A stretch of DNA of 64,000 nt from Syntrophotalea acetylenivorans. GTDB lineage: Bacteria; Desulfobacterota; Desulfuromonadia; Desulfuromonadales; Syntrophotaleaceae. The translations under genes and the position numbers were made by a program. The stretch lies in assembly GCF_001887775.1 (NCBI RefSeq), contig NZ_CP015519.1:620001-684000 (forward strand), in the 5' to 3' direction. The notes under the pieces are model-generated. The model did not search any database. It was not told the DNA's origin and worked only from the letters and a program-made list of their open reading frames with translations. Below, piece after piece: positions 1 to 8,753 of the stretch. Every line of letters starts with the position of its first letter. Positions within the stretch are counted from its first letter, which is position 1.

Positions 1-1122
1 GATGATCTTGACTTCGATTTCCGGCAGTGCCGCACCGACGGTGCCGGTGCGCTGGGCCACAGAATCGTCAGTTCGGGTCTGGGTGATTACCGGCGAGGCT
101 TCGGTCAAGCCATAAGCGATGGTGATATCCGTGCAATGCATTTTCTCCATCACTTGACGCATGGTTTTCTCAGGGCATGGGGAGCCGGCCATGATTCCGG
201 TGCGCAGGGAACTGAGATCGAACATGTCGAACATCGGGTGATCCAGTTCAGCGATAAACATGGTGGGTACGCCGTAGACCGCGGTACACTTCTCTTTCTG
301 GATTGCCGCCAGGGTCAACAGGGGATCGAAGATTTCCAATGGGACCAGGGTGGTTCCGTGGGTCAGTGCCGCCATTACTCCGAGCACGCAACCGAAACAG
401 TGGAAAAGGGGTACCGGCAGGCAAAGGCGGTCGGCCTCGCTGAACTTCTGGCGATTGCCGATGTAATAGCCGTTGTTGAGGATGTTGTAGTGGCTGAGCA
501 TTACCCCTTTAGGGAAGCCGGTGGTCCCTGAGGTGTACTGCATATTGATGACATCGTGCGCGGAGAGAGAGTTCTTGATCGCGTTCAGCTCGCTGTTATC
601 ATCCTGGTCACCAAGCAGCATCAACTCTCGGGTGTTATATGTGCCACGGTGCTTCTCCTGGCCGATGAAAATAACGTTCTTCAGCGCCGGGAACTTCTCG
701 CTTTTGAGCTGTCCCCTTTTACAAGAGGAGAGTTCCGGTATCAGATCGTTGACCGTTTTCAGGTAATCGTGATCGCGGAAGTGTCCGATCAGGGCCAAGG
801 CCTTAAGGTCGGCCTGCTTAATCAGGTATTCCAACTCGAAACTGCGGTAATGGGTGTTGATGGTAACCAGCACCGCGCCGATCTTAGCGGTGGCGAACAT
901 GAAGGTGGTCCAGTCCGGGACGTTGGTCGCCCAGATACCGACATTGTCACCCTTTCCGATCCCGATCGCCAACAAGCCTTTGGCCAGACGGTTGACCCGG
1001 TCGTCGAACTGCTTGAAGGTGAAGCGCAGATCGCGGTCCGGATAGACAATAAATTCATGATCTGACAGGCGCTGTACCTGCTCCTCGAAAAAGGCACCTA
1101 TCGTTTTGTCTGTATGTGGCAT
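1..1122 (-). CDS. AMP-dependent acyl-CoA synthetase, C-terminus cut by window edge
   Basis: Member of the ANL (acyl-CoA synthetase) superfamily, which activates a carboxylic acid with ATP to an acyl-adenylate and transfers it to CoA. 374 residues lie in the window; the rest runs off the left edge. The phosphate-binding motif [11 protein letters not shown] and the later AYGLTEASP motif are visible; the C-terminal lysine domain is missing. The start ATG lies 7-8 nt after AGGAG. The gene follows the XRE-cupin gene by 12 nt and is probably cotranscribed with it, so that regulator is the likely controller. Medium- or short-chain fatty acids are a reasonable substrate guess; the sequence does not fix the chain length. 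Family is certain, substrate is not. Confidence 0.92.
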   Translation of the reverse strand, partial: MPHTDKTIGAFFEEQVQRLSDHEFIVYPDRDLRFTFKQFDDRVNRLAKGLLAIGIGKGDNVGIWATNVPDWTTFMFATAKIGAVLVTINTHYRSFELEYLIKQADLKALALIGHFRDHDYLKTVNDLIPELSSCKRGQLKSEKFPALKNVIFIGQEKHRGTYNTRELMLLGDQDDNSELNAIKNSLSAHDVINMQYTSGTTGFPKGVMLSHYNILNNGYYIGNRQKFSEADRLCLPVPLFHCFGCVLGVMAALTHGTTLVPLEIFDPLLTLAAIQKEKCTAVYGVPTMFIAELDHPMFDMFDLSSLRTGIMAGSPCPEKTMRQVMEKMHCTDITIAYGLTEASPVITQTRTDDSVAQRTGTVGAALPEIEVKII

Positions 1123-1134
1123 AGCGGCCGTCTC

Positions 1135-1713
1135 CTAACAGGGGGTGTAAACGACGGCCAGAATACGCGCGTTTTCGTCGCCTTTGGCATGGACATCATG
1201 GGGAATGACCGAATCGTAATAGATACTTTCGCCCGCCTTCAATTCATAAGAAGTTTTTCCGTAGGTGATTTGGATGGCACCGGAAATAACAAAGATAAAT
1301 TCCTCTCCTTCATGAGCAGAAAGCGGTGGCGCCTCACCGCTGAGTGGCTTGACATCGATCATAAAAGGTTCCATGTGACGGTCTAGCTTGCCGGCTCCCA
1401 TTGAATAGAAGTCTAAGTTGCTGCTTGTCGCATTCGGATCTTTCCCGGAAAAGCGGATTACGCCGGGAGCTTGAGCCGATTTGAAGACTACCGGGCCTTC
1501 GATCGGATCATCATCCAGCAGGGTGCCAAGACGAACACCCAGGGCTCGGGAAATCTCCATCAGGGGTGTGAGGGAAGGTAGCAGGGCTCCTTCCTCAATC
1601 TGCCGGATCTGGTCGATATGGCAGTGACTCTGTTCGGCTAATTGCTCGACAGTCATCTCTTTGGTTTCGCGCAACTGGCGTACTTTGGCTCCGATCTTGA
1701 CCTCTGTAGACAT
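1135..1713 (-). CDS. XRE-family regulator with C-terminal cupin domain
   Basis: DNA-binding transcription factor of 192 residues. Residues about 8-65 form a lambda-repressor-type helix-turn-helix (VEQLAEQSHCHIDQIRQIEEG), and residues about 110-190 a cupin beta-barrel containing HEGEEFIFVISG and ending in HDVHAKG. In this architecture the cupin usually binds a small ligand that tunes repression. The start ATG follows GGAGA. It is the first gene of a two-gene unit with the acyl-CoA synthetase, so control of acid activation is the natural inference. The upstream 384 nt should hold its promoter and operator. The ligand is unknown. Confidence 0.9.
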   Translation of the reverse strand: MSTEVKIGAKVRQLRETKEMTVEQLAEQSHCHIDQIRQIEEGALLPSLTPLMEISRALGVRLGTLLDDDPIEGPVVFKSAQAPGVIRFSGKDPNATSSNLDFYSMGAGKLDRHMEPFMIDVKPLSGEAPPLSAHEGEEFIFVISGAIQITYGKTSYELKAGESIYYDSVIPHDVHAKGDENARILAVVYTPC

Positions 1714-2097
1714 TTTCTCTCCTTTTTAGACAGTGTTCTATATGAAAAACATAGATAGCTGGAAGCTTAACTCTCTAGGATTTCATAACCTGCCCCATAA
1801 GCCGAAAATGGTCAAGAAAGAAAGTTTGTCCTGGCTTAAGTTTTGTTTTGGTAGGATTAAAACCTGATTATGATTGGAGGTTTTATGAGCGTATTTTATG
1901 CGTTGTAATCTTCTTTTAATGGAGGTTCGCAGGGTGAATATAAAGATGTTTGTCGGTGATAAGGGTTTATTTGCATGTTGACATAGGATGGCTGATGGGA
2001 AGGAGTTACTGGCTAATTCACATAGCGCCCCAGTTGTCCTTCTTGAAATCCGTATATGATCTTGATGTATAATTTTCAGCTAGAGATCTCCCTTGAC
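1714..2097. other. Gene-free stretch upstream of the XRE-cupin gene
   Basis: 384 nt between two minus-strand genes. It must carry the promoter of the regulator gene. An imperfect inverted repeat (CTATATG, AAAAA spacer, CATAGATAG) at about 1738-1759, close to the start, could be an operator, but the match is weak. I see no RNA gene, strong terminator or credible ORF. Confidence 0.4.
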
Positions 2098-2346
2098 TTA
2101 GTGGTAACCGGCAGACATACCTTTGTCATAGCTTGTTACCGCCTCATTCAAGGATCTAAGCAGCTCATCCAGATTAATGTGCTGGGCATGGGCCATTGTG
2201 CGCAGTTTCATGAAATGCGACGAAACCTGGAAAATGCCTTTGTGGATATCGGGGCAGCCGTATTGCCGAAATACGCCATAGGTTTCGGGATGGTCTTGGA
2301 TTACGTCCCAAACCTTCATGTCTCCATTGATCACCTGTCTTTTCAT
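2098..2346 (-). CDS. DUF1858-like small protein lacking the second cysteine
   Basis: 82-residue protein related to DUF1858 (hybrid-cluster-associated redox disulfide domain). It keeps the family layout: a short N-terminal strand, a DVIQDHPETYGVFRQYGC helix-turn, and a final LDELLRSLNEAV helix. The canonical member at 29130 has GCVGC; here the matching stretch reads YGCPDIHKG, so only one cysteine of the CxxC pair remains and disulfide chemistry is unlikely. AGGAGT lies 5 nt before the ATG. It is transcribed divergently from the VWA gene. Function is unknown; a ligand-binding or regulatory remnant is possible. Confidence 0.75.
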   Translation of the reverse strand: MKRQVINGDMKVWDVIQDHPETYGVFRQYGCPDIHKGIFQVSSHFMKLRTMAHAQHINLDELLRSLNEAVTSYDKGMSAGYH

Positions 2347-2451
2347 CGTCGACTCCTGCTAAAATAAAGACTCCTACTTCTATAATCCTCCTTCCCGATT
2401 TCGGGCGTCAAGTAGCTTTGGGAAGGCAGAGGTATTGCATAAGGGAAATCG

Positions 2452-3642
2452 ATGTTTGTGCCTTTCTTTTATACCCTTCGTAAACGAGGAGTGATGGTCA
2501 CACCTACTGCCTTTCTGCGTCTGCAGAAAGCCTTGAGTCTGAGGCTGGTGGTTTCGCTGGATGACTTTTACATCGTGGCTAGATCGATTCTGGTAAAGAG
2601 CGAACGGGATTTCGATACCTACGATCAGGTGTTTGCCGAGTTGTTCGCCGGGGTAGAAACGGTGCCCCTGGAGGGACTTGAGCTGGATGAAGCAGCTCGC
2701 CAACTCCTTAAAACCTGGGTAAAAACGCCCCAGGACCTCGCCAAAGCCCTTGGTTTGACCGAGAAGGAACTTCGCCGATTGACCGCTGAAGAGCTGGAAC
2801 AGTATCTGCTGGACCGGCTGAAGGACCAGAAAGCAGTGCATTACGGCGGTCGCAAATGGATCGGCGCCGGTGGGGTTTCCCCCGTCGGCCATTCGGGAAA
2901 TAGACCTGGTGGCATGCGCATCGGTGGCGGGTCCCGCGCTCGAAGCGCCAGCAAGGTGGCTTTGGAACGACGCTATCGGGATTATTCTCGTACGGCTCCT
3001 TTAACGCGCAGTCAGATGGGAGAGGCTCTGCAGCGGCTTCGTCATCTTAAACCGGTCGGACCGATGGATGAGTTGAACCTGGATAAAACGATCACTGAAA
3101 CTATGCGTAATGCCGGAGAAATTGAAATTGTCTTTGACAGGCGCATGGTGGACCGTCTCAAAGTCTTGCTCCTGATCGACAATGGTGGCTGGTCTATGGA
3201 CCCTTATGTGGAAACAGTCCAGGCGCTGTTTCATCACGCCCGCTCCCAGTTCAAAGAGCTTTCCATTCGCTATTTTCACAACACCATCAGAGACCGAGTC
3301 TGGTGCGATGCCGAACGTCGCCATAAGCCCGAACCTGTAGAGGATCTTCTGCGGCGCGATCCCGAAACACGGCTGATTTTCGTTGGGGATGCCAGCATGG
3401 CCCCGGAAGAATTGCTCGACATCAACGGTTCAATCGAAATCGAATTCCGCCAGAAGAAACCCAGCATCGAGAATCTGAAAATGCTGGCAGGGGCTTTCCG
3501 TCATGCCGCCTGGTTCAATCCCAGTTCCTCGTCATTGTGGAGTTATGGTGAAACCATCAGCATTATTCGTGATATTATTCCCATGTTCGAGTTGAATCTG
3601 GATGGGCTGGAAAAAGGGGTTCGGCATCTCAGTGCCCGTTGA
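2452..3642 (+). CDS. VWA domain protein, CoxE-like
   Basis: 396-residue cytoplasmic protein without signal peptide. The N-terminus MFVPFFYTLRKRGV is typical of CoxE-like VWA proteins. A von Willebrand A fold occupies about residues 210-390. The metal-site motif reads DNGGWSM, a degenerate form of DxSxS that recurs in this family. A basic, Gly/Arg-rich linker lies at about residues 140-180. Such proteins normally work with a MoxR AAA+ ATPase that remodels a metalloenzyme or membrane target, but no MoxR gene is in view. A second possible start at residue 15 is less like the family. The methyltransferase gene follows 34 nt later. Confidence 0.85.
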   Translation: MFVPFFYTLRKRGVMVTPTAFLRLQKALSLRLVVSLDDFYIVARSILVKSERDFDTYDQVFAELFAGVETVPLEGLELDEAARQLLKTWVKTPQDLAKALGLTEKELRRLTAEELEQYLLDRLKDQKAVHYGGRKWIGAGGVSPVGHSGNRPGGMRIGGGSRARSASKVALERRYRDYSRTAPLTRSQMGEALQRLRHLKPVGPMDELNLDKTITETMRNAGEIEIVFDRRMVDRLKVLLLIDNGGWSMDPYVETVQALFHHARSQFKELSIRYFHNTIRDRVWCDAERRHKPEPVEDLLRRDPETRLIFVGDASMAPEELLDINGSIEIEFRQKKPSIENLKMLAGAFRHAAWFNPSSSSLWSYGETISIIRDIIPMFELNLDGLEKGVRHLSAR

Positions 3643-3676
3643 TTGTGTAGACCCTTTTGGTTCAAGGGAGGATAAA

Positions 3677-4672
3677 GTGCCGGAATACAAATGGAATCCC
3701 CAATCCCTGCTGGAGCTGTCCAATGGCTATTGGCAAACCAGTGTCCTGCATGCGGCGATCAAGATCGACCTTTTTAGCGTTTTGGACGAGCAGGCATTGC
3801 GGGCTGAGGAACTAGCCGATAAAATCGGAGCCGACAAGGATGGCCTGCAAAGACTCCTCACCGCTTTAGTCGCAATAGAACTACTAGTTAAAAAGGACGA
3901 CTGTTTTTCCTGTACTCGCAGCGCTGCCGTTTTTCTGTCTCGCCAATCCCCGTTATATCTCGGCAATATCATTCAACATCACCGGCAACTTATGGAATCC
4001 TGGGCGCATCTGGATGAAGCCGTCATGACCGGTCAGCCCGTGCGGGCAGCTTATGCCGGCGACGATCCCGAATGGCGTCGTAATTTTTTGTTGGGGATGC
4101 ATGACCTGGCCATGTTGTTGGCGCCGAAACTAATCTCCCAGATCGATCTGGGTGGGCGCCGGAGGTTGCTTGACCTGGGAGGAGGGCCGGGCACCTGGGC
4201 TATTCATTTCTGCAAGAAATATCCAGAACTGCAAGCCACTGTTTACGATCTGCCGAGCAGTCGCTCTTTTGCTGAGGAAACCGTTGCCTGTTTTGGTCTA
4301 GAGGAGAGGGTCGGCTTTGTCGGTGGTGACTTTTTACTGGAGAAGGTGAGCGGGAGCTACGACGTGGTCTGGCTCTCCCATATCCTGCACGGGGAGGGAC
4401 CGCAGGAGGTGCGCATTATTCTGGACAACGTGGCCTCGGTCCTGGAACCGGGAGGGCTATTGCTCATTCACGAATTCGTTCTCGACGACGCTGGCAGCGG
4501 GCCGCTGTTCCCGGCCCTGTTTTCGCTGAACATGTTGCTCGGCACCCCGGCCGGCCGCAGTTATTCAGGCGAACAGCTATTCGAACTCTTGCGGGATGCA
4601 GGTTTTAAAGATACGCAGAACCTGGACCTTGATTTGCCCGGTAGTTCTTCGGTGATCGCCGCCAAGGTTTAA
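3677..4672 (+). CDS. SAM-dependent O-methyltransferase with dimerisation domain
   Basis: Class I methyltransferase of the hydroxyneurosporene/acetylserotonin O-methyltransferase type, 331 residues. The N-terminal winged-helix dimerisation domain (about residues 1-90) is followed by a Rossmann domain with the SAM motif LLDLGGGPGTWA and the post-motif segment VVWLSHILHGEG. I chose GTG at 3677, 5 nt after GGGAGG; an ATG at 3602 would overlap the VWA gene and has no such site. The position right behind the VWA gene suggests cotranscription. The substrate is unknown. Homologues act on small hydroxylated molecules such as quinone or tetrapyrrole intermediates and secondary metabolites. Confidence 0.85.
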   Translation: MPEYKWNPQSLLELSNGYWQTSVLHAAIKIDLFSVLDEQALRAEELADKIGADKDGLQRLLTALVAIELLVKKDDCFSCTRSAAVFLSRQSPLYLGNIIQHHRQLMESWAHLDEAVMTGQPVRAAYAGDDPEWRRNFLLGMHDLAMLLAPKLISQIDLGGRRRLLDLGGGPGTWAIHFCKKYPELQATVYDLPSSRSFAEETVACFGLEERVGFVGGDFLLEKVSGSYDVVWLSHILHGEGPQEVRIILDNVASVLEPGGLLLIHEFVLDDAGSGPLFPALFSLNMLLGTPAGRSYSGEQLFELLRDAGFKDTQNLDLDLPGSSSVIAAKV

Positions 4673-5014
4673 GCCGGCCGTTTTTACAAGACGATAAACC
4701 TGCTAGATGCTGGTGGTGGATACAACCTGCGGGGCCCGCCCCCTCCTTTACCGTGCCTTTAAACAAGACATAGTTGCTGAAAGTGCCTGGATAGTAGTCA
4801 TTGGTTTGCTGTTTTTGAGCTTTTTTGTTTTTCATTCCTGTTGTCTATAAAGCGATCCTCTGGAAACCCTGGGGGTAGATCGCCGTAAGCCCTGTGGTTT
4901 GGCGTATGATTCCCAAGGCGAGAGTGTATTTTTACGAAACTCGGTATGAAATCTGCTGGCAACAACTTAACTATGACCGATTTCGTAATAAAACCTCAGC
5001 CTGGGAGTACTACC
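4673..5014. other. Gene-free stretch before the zinc-ribbon gene
   Basis: 342 nt. At 4849-4894 GCGATC and GATCGC can close a stem around a G/C-rich interior, followed by GCC-rich sequence. It resembles a structured leader but matches no riboswitch consensus I know. A poly-T-rich run near 4810-4835 is not preceded by a convincing hairpin. No ORF is credible. Confidence 0.3.
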
Positions 5015-5314
5015 ATGGAACCACTTGACAAGGATACGGCAAAAAAACTGTATAAATATTATCGCCAGAATCGTGACGGCATCCGAAACTGCCCCGAGAT
5101 GGGAACCATCTGCCTGATCTGTGAATCAATCAATATAGATCCCGTTGAAGGAGTGCCCAATCAATTTGTCTGCCGCAATTGCCGTTTCAAATTTATTCGA
5201 TACCAGTGCAGTGCCTGCGGGAGCACCGTCGACAGTCGTGACCCCCGGAATCCTCTCTGCGAAGAGTGTGGTTTACGCATTTGTACCTGTGGAACCTGCG
5301 AATGTGAGAAGTAG
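5015..5314 (+). CDS. Zinc-ribbon protein, function unknown
   Basis: 99-residue cytoplasmic protein with an acidic/basic N-terminal helix and a cysteine-rich remainder: CLIC, CRNC, CSAC, CEEC and CTCGTCEC. These CxxC knuckles suggest two or three zinc ribbons. The start at 5015 is 7 nt after GGGAG; a longer reading from 4946 has no such site. It is followed by a rhodanese lipoprotein 83 nt later. I do not recognise a named family. A role in nucleic-acid binding or metal/sulfur handling is possible but unsupported. Confidence 0.75.
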   Translation: MEPLDKDTAKKLYKYYRQNRDGIRNCPEMGTICLICESINIDPVEGVPNQFVCRNCRFKFIRYQCSACGSTVDSRDPRNPLCEECGLRICTCGTCECEK

Positions 5315-5397
5315 TTTGTCTGGCTAATTGTTTCAGTTGTACACTGAGGAATGTCCAAACGTTTTGTATCGGTTATTGATTTACCAAGGGTTCCCTG

Positions 5398-5817
5398 ATG
5401 AAAAAATATCGCTACTTGTTGCTGTTTGTTTTGCTTCTAGGGCTATCGACCTCCTGTAACGCTACGGGATATCTTAATCAGCCTTTGACCAACGCCTTGG
5501 TTGGTTCGGGGATTACCATCGTGGATATTCGTACCGAAGGGGAATGGCGGGAAACAGGAGTCGTCCCCGGTTCGTTGTTGATGACCTTTTTTAGACTGGA
5601 CCGCAGCTACGACCTGGAAGGTTTTGTTGCCGAATTAAGCAAACATGTTGAGAATGGGGACGATGTCGCTCTTTTGTGCCGCCGAGGGAACCGCTCGGCC
5701 AAACTCGCTGCTCTGCTCAGTAAACGGGGGTTTACCTCCATCACCAACATTACCGGTGGTATAAGCCTCGCAGAAGGCAACGCAGTGCAACTGGTTGCCT
5801 ATCCGTCAGTGCCATAA
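5398..5817 (+). CDS. Rhodanese-like lipoprotein
   Basis: 139-residue exported protein. A lipobox LSTSC at residues 16-20 follows a hydrophobic N-terminus, so it is probably anchored to a membrane on the periplasmic side. The rest is a single rhodanese domain with VDIRTEGEW and the catalytic-loop sequence LCRRGNRSAK, whose cysteine would carry the persulfide. The following GGI segment (NITGGISLAEG) is typical. Such proteins move sulfane sulfur or act as redox relays; the partner is not evident. The length is normal for a single-domain form. Confidence 0.85.
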   Translation: MKKYRYLLLFVLLLGLSTSCNATGYLNQPLTNALVGSGITIVDIRTEGEWRETGVVPGSLLMTFFRLDRSYDLEGFVAELSKHVENGDDVALLCRRGNRSAKLAALLSKRGFTSITNITGGISLAEGNAVQLVAYPSVP

Positions 5818-6034
5818 AATGCCCCGTAGGTTCGCGACAGCGGGTGGAAAAATCTTTGTAAATACAAAAGGGAAGGGTCGGTCAAGGTGCATCCCTTTTA
5901 TGTGCGTTAAAACTTCCGCTATGTTTCTGCCGGGGGGATGGTCCTACGAGAGCCAGCCGCAGAGCACCAAATGCAGGGATGCGGAGCAAATCATGATCAT
6001 TTAAGGTATAATGGACTAAAATGCAACTGTGACG

Positions 6035-6053
6035 GTTTGCCTGAGTGGCAAAC
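6035..6053 (+). promoter_or_regulatory. Leader hairpin before the CxxC lipoprotein gene
   Basis: GTTTGCC, TGAGT loop, GGCAAAC: a perfect 7-bp stem about 35 nt before the start codon at 6090. No T-run follows, so it is not a classic terminator. It may stabilise the mRNA or serve as a binding site. Function is inferred only. Confidence 0.3.
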
Positions 6054-6089
6054 GGGTACCTCCTCACCTGGAAGAAAGGGGATATTATC

Positions 6090-6236
6090 ATGAAACGGAT
6101 TAAAGTATTATTCGGAGCACTCTTTTTGCTGTTTGTTCTGGCCGGTTGCGCTACCACCGGCGGCACCGGACATGGAGGCGAATCAGTGAAATGCCCGGCG
6201 TGTGGTTTCGAGTTCAACGTTCCTTCAGATGCTTGA
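6090..6236 (+). CDS. Small lipoprotein with a C-terminal CxxC knuckle
   Basis: 48-residue protein with signal MKRIKVLFGALFLLFVLAGC; the lipobox LAGC gives a mature lipoprotein of about 29 residues. The mature part is a Gly/Thr linker and CPACGFEF, a half zinc ribbon. The start at 6090 is preceded by AAAGGGGA. It is too small for an enzyme. With a single CxxC it could bind metal or form a disulfide, possibly as a dimer. It lies in the same stretch as the rhodanese lipoprotein, but a shared role is only inferred. Confidence 0.65.
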   Translation: MKRIKVLFGALFLLFVLAGCATTGGTGHGGESVKCPACGFEFNVPSDA

Positions 6237-6288
6237 TCCCGCTGATGGATTGTTTCCAACTGGAAGTTAAGGCCATAACAGTAGTAGG

Positions 6289-6320
6289 GGAAGGGGCGGA
6301 CTGAATAGTTCGTCCCTTCC
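6289..6320 (+). terminator. Strong hairpin after the CxxC lipoprotein gene
   Basis: A 13-bp stem (two G-T wobbles) with loop TGAATA: GGAAGGGGCGGAC pairs with GTTCGTCCCTTCC. It lies 53 nt after the stop codon. The following sequence is only weakly T-rich, so it may be a processing or stability hairpin and not a full intrinsic terminator. Confidence 0.5.
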
Positions 6321-6599
6321 GTCGTATATACCTTTTGCAAAAAAATTGCGTCGGGGTCCAAGTGGCCTTTACACTGTTAGAAGGGTGGAAAAGATCTGCT
6401 GATGTTTGCATTCTCGGTTGGAAATATTATAGTCTAAAAGCAAGACCGATTCGGTAATAGATCAAGAGGAGTCCCTTATAAACGATTTACCTTCCAGGAG
6501 AGATTCTAATCCGGGAGAGGTCCAGTGTCTCTTTTACAGACTGTGAATCGCTGGTATTGGATGCCCCACAAATTTTCTGCAACATTTTTGGAGGCGATT

Positions 6600-6872
6600 A
6601 TGAAGGGTAGCGAGCTACTTGAAAAGATCGACTTGTTGATTGACCAGGGCAACATGACCTGGGAAAGCCCCGGACGCAATGCAGACCTTGATATAGCCCG
6701 CTTTTGTAGCGCTGTTCAAGGGCTGGTTCATGAAATATATGGCGCTGATCACCCGTATCTGCAAAAAGACACAGAGGGTTCCAAAGAACAACAAAATGCG
6801 CTTGGTGAAGGGATGTCGGTTTTGAAATCTATTCGAAAGGAAGTAGAGTACTCTTCTCAATTGGGTCATTGA
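6600..6872 (+). CDS. Hypothetical small cytoplasmic protein
   Basis: 90 residues, mostly helical and mildly acidic, without signal peptide, membrane segment or cysteine motif. The start ATG at 6600 is preceded by TTGGAGGCG, a good Shine-Dalgarno; the longer frame from 6525 lacks one. A strong terminator 25 nt downstream supports a real single-gene transcript. I do not recognise a family. Confidence 0.7.
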   Translation: MKGSELLEKIDLLIDQGNMTWESPGRNADLDIARFCSAVQGLVHEIYGADHPYLQKDTEGSKEQQNALGEGMSVLKSIRKEVEYSSQLGH

Positions 6873-6897
6873 AAAAGAACAACATCTACGCATGATC

Positions 6898-6939
6898 AAA
6901 TAAGGGCATCGACTTGGGTCAGTGCCCTTATTTTATTTT
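6898..6939 (+). terminator. Intrinsic terminator
   Basis: AAATAAGGGCA pairs with TGCCCTTATTT (11 bp, 14-nt loop), followed by further T-rich sequence. It closes the 90-residue hypothetical gene. Confidence 0.8.
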
Positions 6940-7249
6940 CAGGTTGTGAGTGGAGGGGACACATGGGCGAGGCGATCAGAGTTAGTTCGACAGTGCTTCA
7001 ATTACCCTCATGATTATCTCATAGCCGACCTGCTTTTGAGTTTATGCTCAAAGTCTCTAAGGCCCCAACGTAATGGCATTTAGGAAAAGGAATTTAGAGA
7101 TGCATCAGGTTGGCCTGTATTGAGCGATGGGTGTGGTATAAATTATTTCAGGATAACGCCACATCTTGTTCTCGGCAGATCTTCTGTGACAGAAGCCGCA
7201 GGAGATGCTTGAATTGCTGGTTCGCCTGTTTTTTAGAAAGGAATCGCCT
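6940..7249. other. Gene-free stretch between terminator and DUF6868 gene
   Basis: About 310 nt that should hold the promoter of the DUF6868 gene. I see no repeat, RNA gene or supported ORF. Confidence 0.4.
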
Positions 7250-7492
7250 ATGGACCTCAATTTTCTTCGCTCCTTTTTTGCCTGGTGTACCGTCATCAAT
7301 CTCTGTCTCTACTTTCTGTCTTTTCTGATTTGTGCTTTTGCCGGGGATTGGGTTTATCGTATGCACAGCATGTGGTTCCCCATGACTCGGGACGCTTTTA
7401 ATCTGGCCATCTACGGATTTATCGGTCTCTACAAACTGTTTATTATTGTCTTCAATGTCGTACCGTATATTGCGGTGGTTATTGCAAGTTGA
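7250..7492 (+). CDS. Small inner-membrane protein, DUF6868-like
   Basis: 80 residues with two long hydrophobic segments (about residues 12-34 and 50-78) separated by a conserved-looking WVYRMHSMWFPMTRDAFN stretch. This matches my memory of the DUF6868 family, a small two-helix membrane protein of unknown role. AAAGGAA precedes the ATG at 7250; the longer frame from 7205 has no ribosome site. A strong terminator 26 nt downstream makes it monocistronic. Confidence 0.75.
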   Translation: MDLNFLRSFFAWCTVINLCLYFLSFLICAFAGDWVYRMHSMWFPMTRDAFNLAIYGFIGLYKLFIIVFNVVPYIAVVIAS

Positions 7493-7518
7493 ACTCGTAT
7501 TCGGTTAATGGCAAGACC

Positions 7519-7547
7519 AGGCTCTTCTAACGAAGGGCCTTTTTTTG
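7519..7547 (+). terminator. Strong intrinsic terminator
   Basis: AGGCTCTTC, loop TAAC, GAAGGGCCT followed by seven T; a 9-bp stem with one wobble. It ends the DUF6868 transcript. Confidence 0.9.
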
Positions 7548-7695
7548 CAAACGGCCTGAGGTTTTACTAAGGCATATAAACTGCAGCATTGCTCTGCTGT
7601 CTTTTGAAAGATTCATGTTTGATATTCAATCAATTGAATAATACATTAAAATCAACCATTTGAAGACCCGCCTTGGTGCGGTCGAGGACTATGCT

Positions 7696-8745
7696 ATGGC
7701 AAAAATTGACGCTCTGTTCAAAATTTTGAAAGATAAGGGGGGCTCGGACCTGCATTTGTCTCCGTCCAATCCGCCATTGATTCGCCGTTCGGGCGACCTT
7801 GAACCGGTTATCGATCGCGCCATTGGCCGAGATCAGATCAAATCCCTGCTTTATGAAATCATGACTGAGTCTCAGCAAAAAAGCTTTGAATCGACCCATG
7901 ATCTCGATTTTGCTTATGAGGTTCCCGCTTTGGAATCTCGTTTTCGTGCCAATATCTTCATGGGTCGTCTCGGTATCAGTGCTGTTTTCCGGCTGATACC
8001 TGCCAAAATTCTCACCGCAGAGCAGCTGGGTTTAACTCCGGGGATTCTCAACTTTACTCAATTCAAAAAAGGCCTGGTTCTTGTTACCGGACCGACGGGC
8101 AGCGGAAAGTCGACTACATTAGCTGCGATGATCGATCATGTTAACAAGACCCGGAAAGAACATATCCTTACCGTTGAAGACCCGGTCGAATTTGTCCACA
8201 TCAGCCAGAAGAGCCTTGTTAACCAGAGGGAAGTCGGTCGCCACACCCAATCCTTCGCCGCAGCTCTTAAGGCGGCCTTGCGAGAAGACCCCGATTTGAT
8301 TCTGGTGGGTGAAATGCGTGATCTTGAAACTATCGAGCTGGCCATTACCGCAGCGGAAACCGGCCACCTGGTCTTTGGCACCTTGCATACCAATAGTGCT
8401 GCTAAGACCGTCGACCGCATCATCAACGTTTTTCCCACCAACCAGCAAGAGCAAATCAGGGCTATGCTTGGAGAATCGTTACAGGGTGTAATTTGTCAGC
8501 AATTACTACGTACCCTGGATGGGAAACGCTGTGCGGCCATGGAAATTTTAGCCGTCAACCCGGCGGTGTCGAACTTGATTCGCGAAGGTAAAACATTTCA
8601 GATCCCATCGATAATACAAACCGGCCGTGCTCAGGGAATGCAATTGATGGATCAGGCGATTCAGGACTTACTCTCCGAAGGGAGAATTAGCCGCGAAGAA
8701 GCTTATAAATACGCTACCAACAAGTCGTTGTTTCAGGAAGGTTGA
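7696..8745 (+). CDS. pilT: Type IV pilus retraction ATPase, PilT family
   Basis: 349-residue hexameric secretion ATPase that powers disassembly of type IV pili at the inner membrane. It shows the N-terminal PAS-like domain with GGSDLHLS, Walker A GPTGSGKST, the Asp box DPVEFVH, Walker B DPDLILVGEMRD, and the His box GHLVFGTLHTNSAAKT. The start at 7696 is 8 nt after GAGG; an upstream in-frame start at 7660 is less likely. No other pilus gene of the type IVa machine is in the window, as is common for extra pilT copies. It is followed by a duplicated-domain protein 8 nt later, probably in one operon. PilU-like function cannot be excluded. Confidence 0.92.
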   Translation: MAKIDALFKILKDKGGSDLHLSPSNPPLIRRSGDLEPVIDRAIGRDQIKSLLYEIMTESQQKSFESTHDLDFAYEVPALESRFRANIFMGRLGISAVFRLIPAKILTAEQLGLTPGILNFTQFKKGLVLVTGPTGSGKSTTLAAMIDHVNKTRKEHILTVEDPVEFVHISQKSLVNQREVGRHTQSFAAALKAALREDPDLILVGEMRDLETIELAITAAETGHLVFGTLHTNSAAKTVDRIINVFPTNQQEQIRAMLGESLQGVICQQLLRTLDGKRCAAMEILAVNPAVSNLIREGKTFQIPSIIQTGRAQGMQLMDQAIQDLLSEGRISREEAYKYATNKSLFQEG

Positions 8746-8753
8746 GAACTGTT

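Noticed and set aside
4849-4920. Possible riboswitch before the zinc-ribbon gene
   Set aside because: A closing stem exists, but the conserved cores of GEMM, cobalamin, TPP, SAM or fluoride elements are absent.
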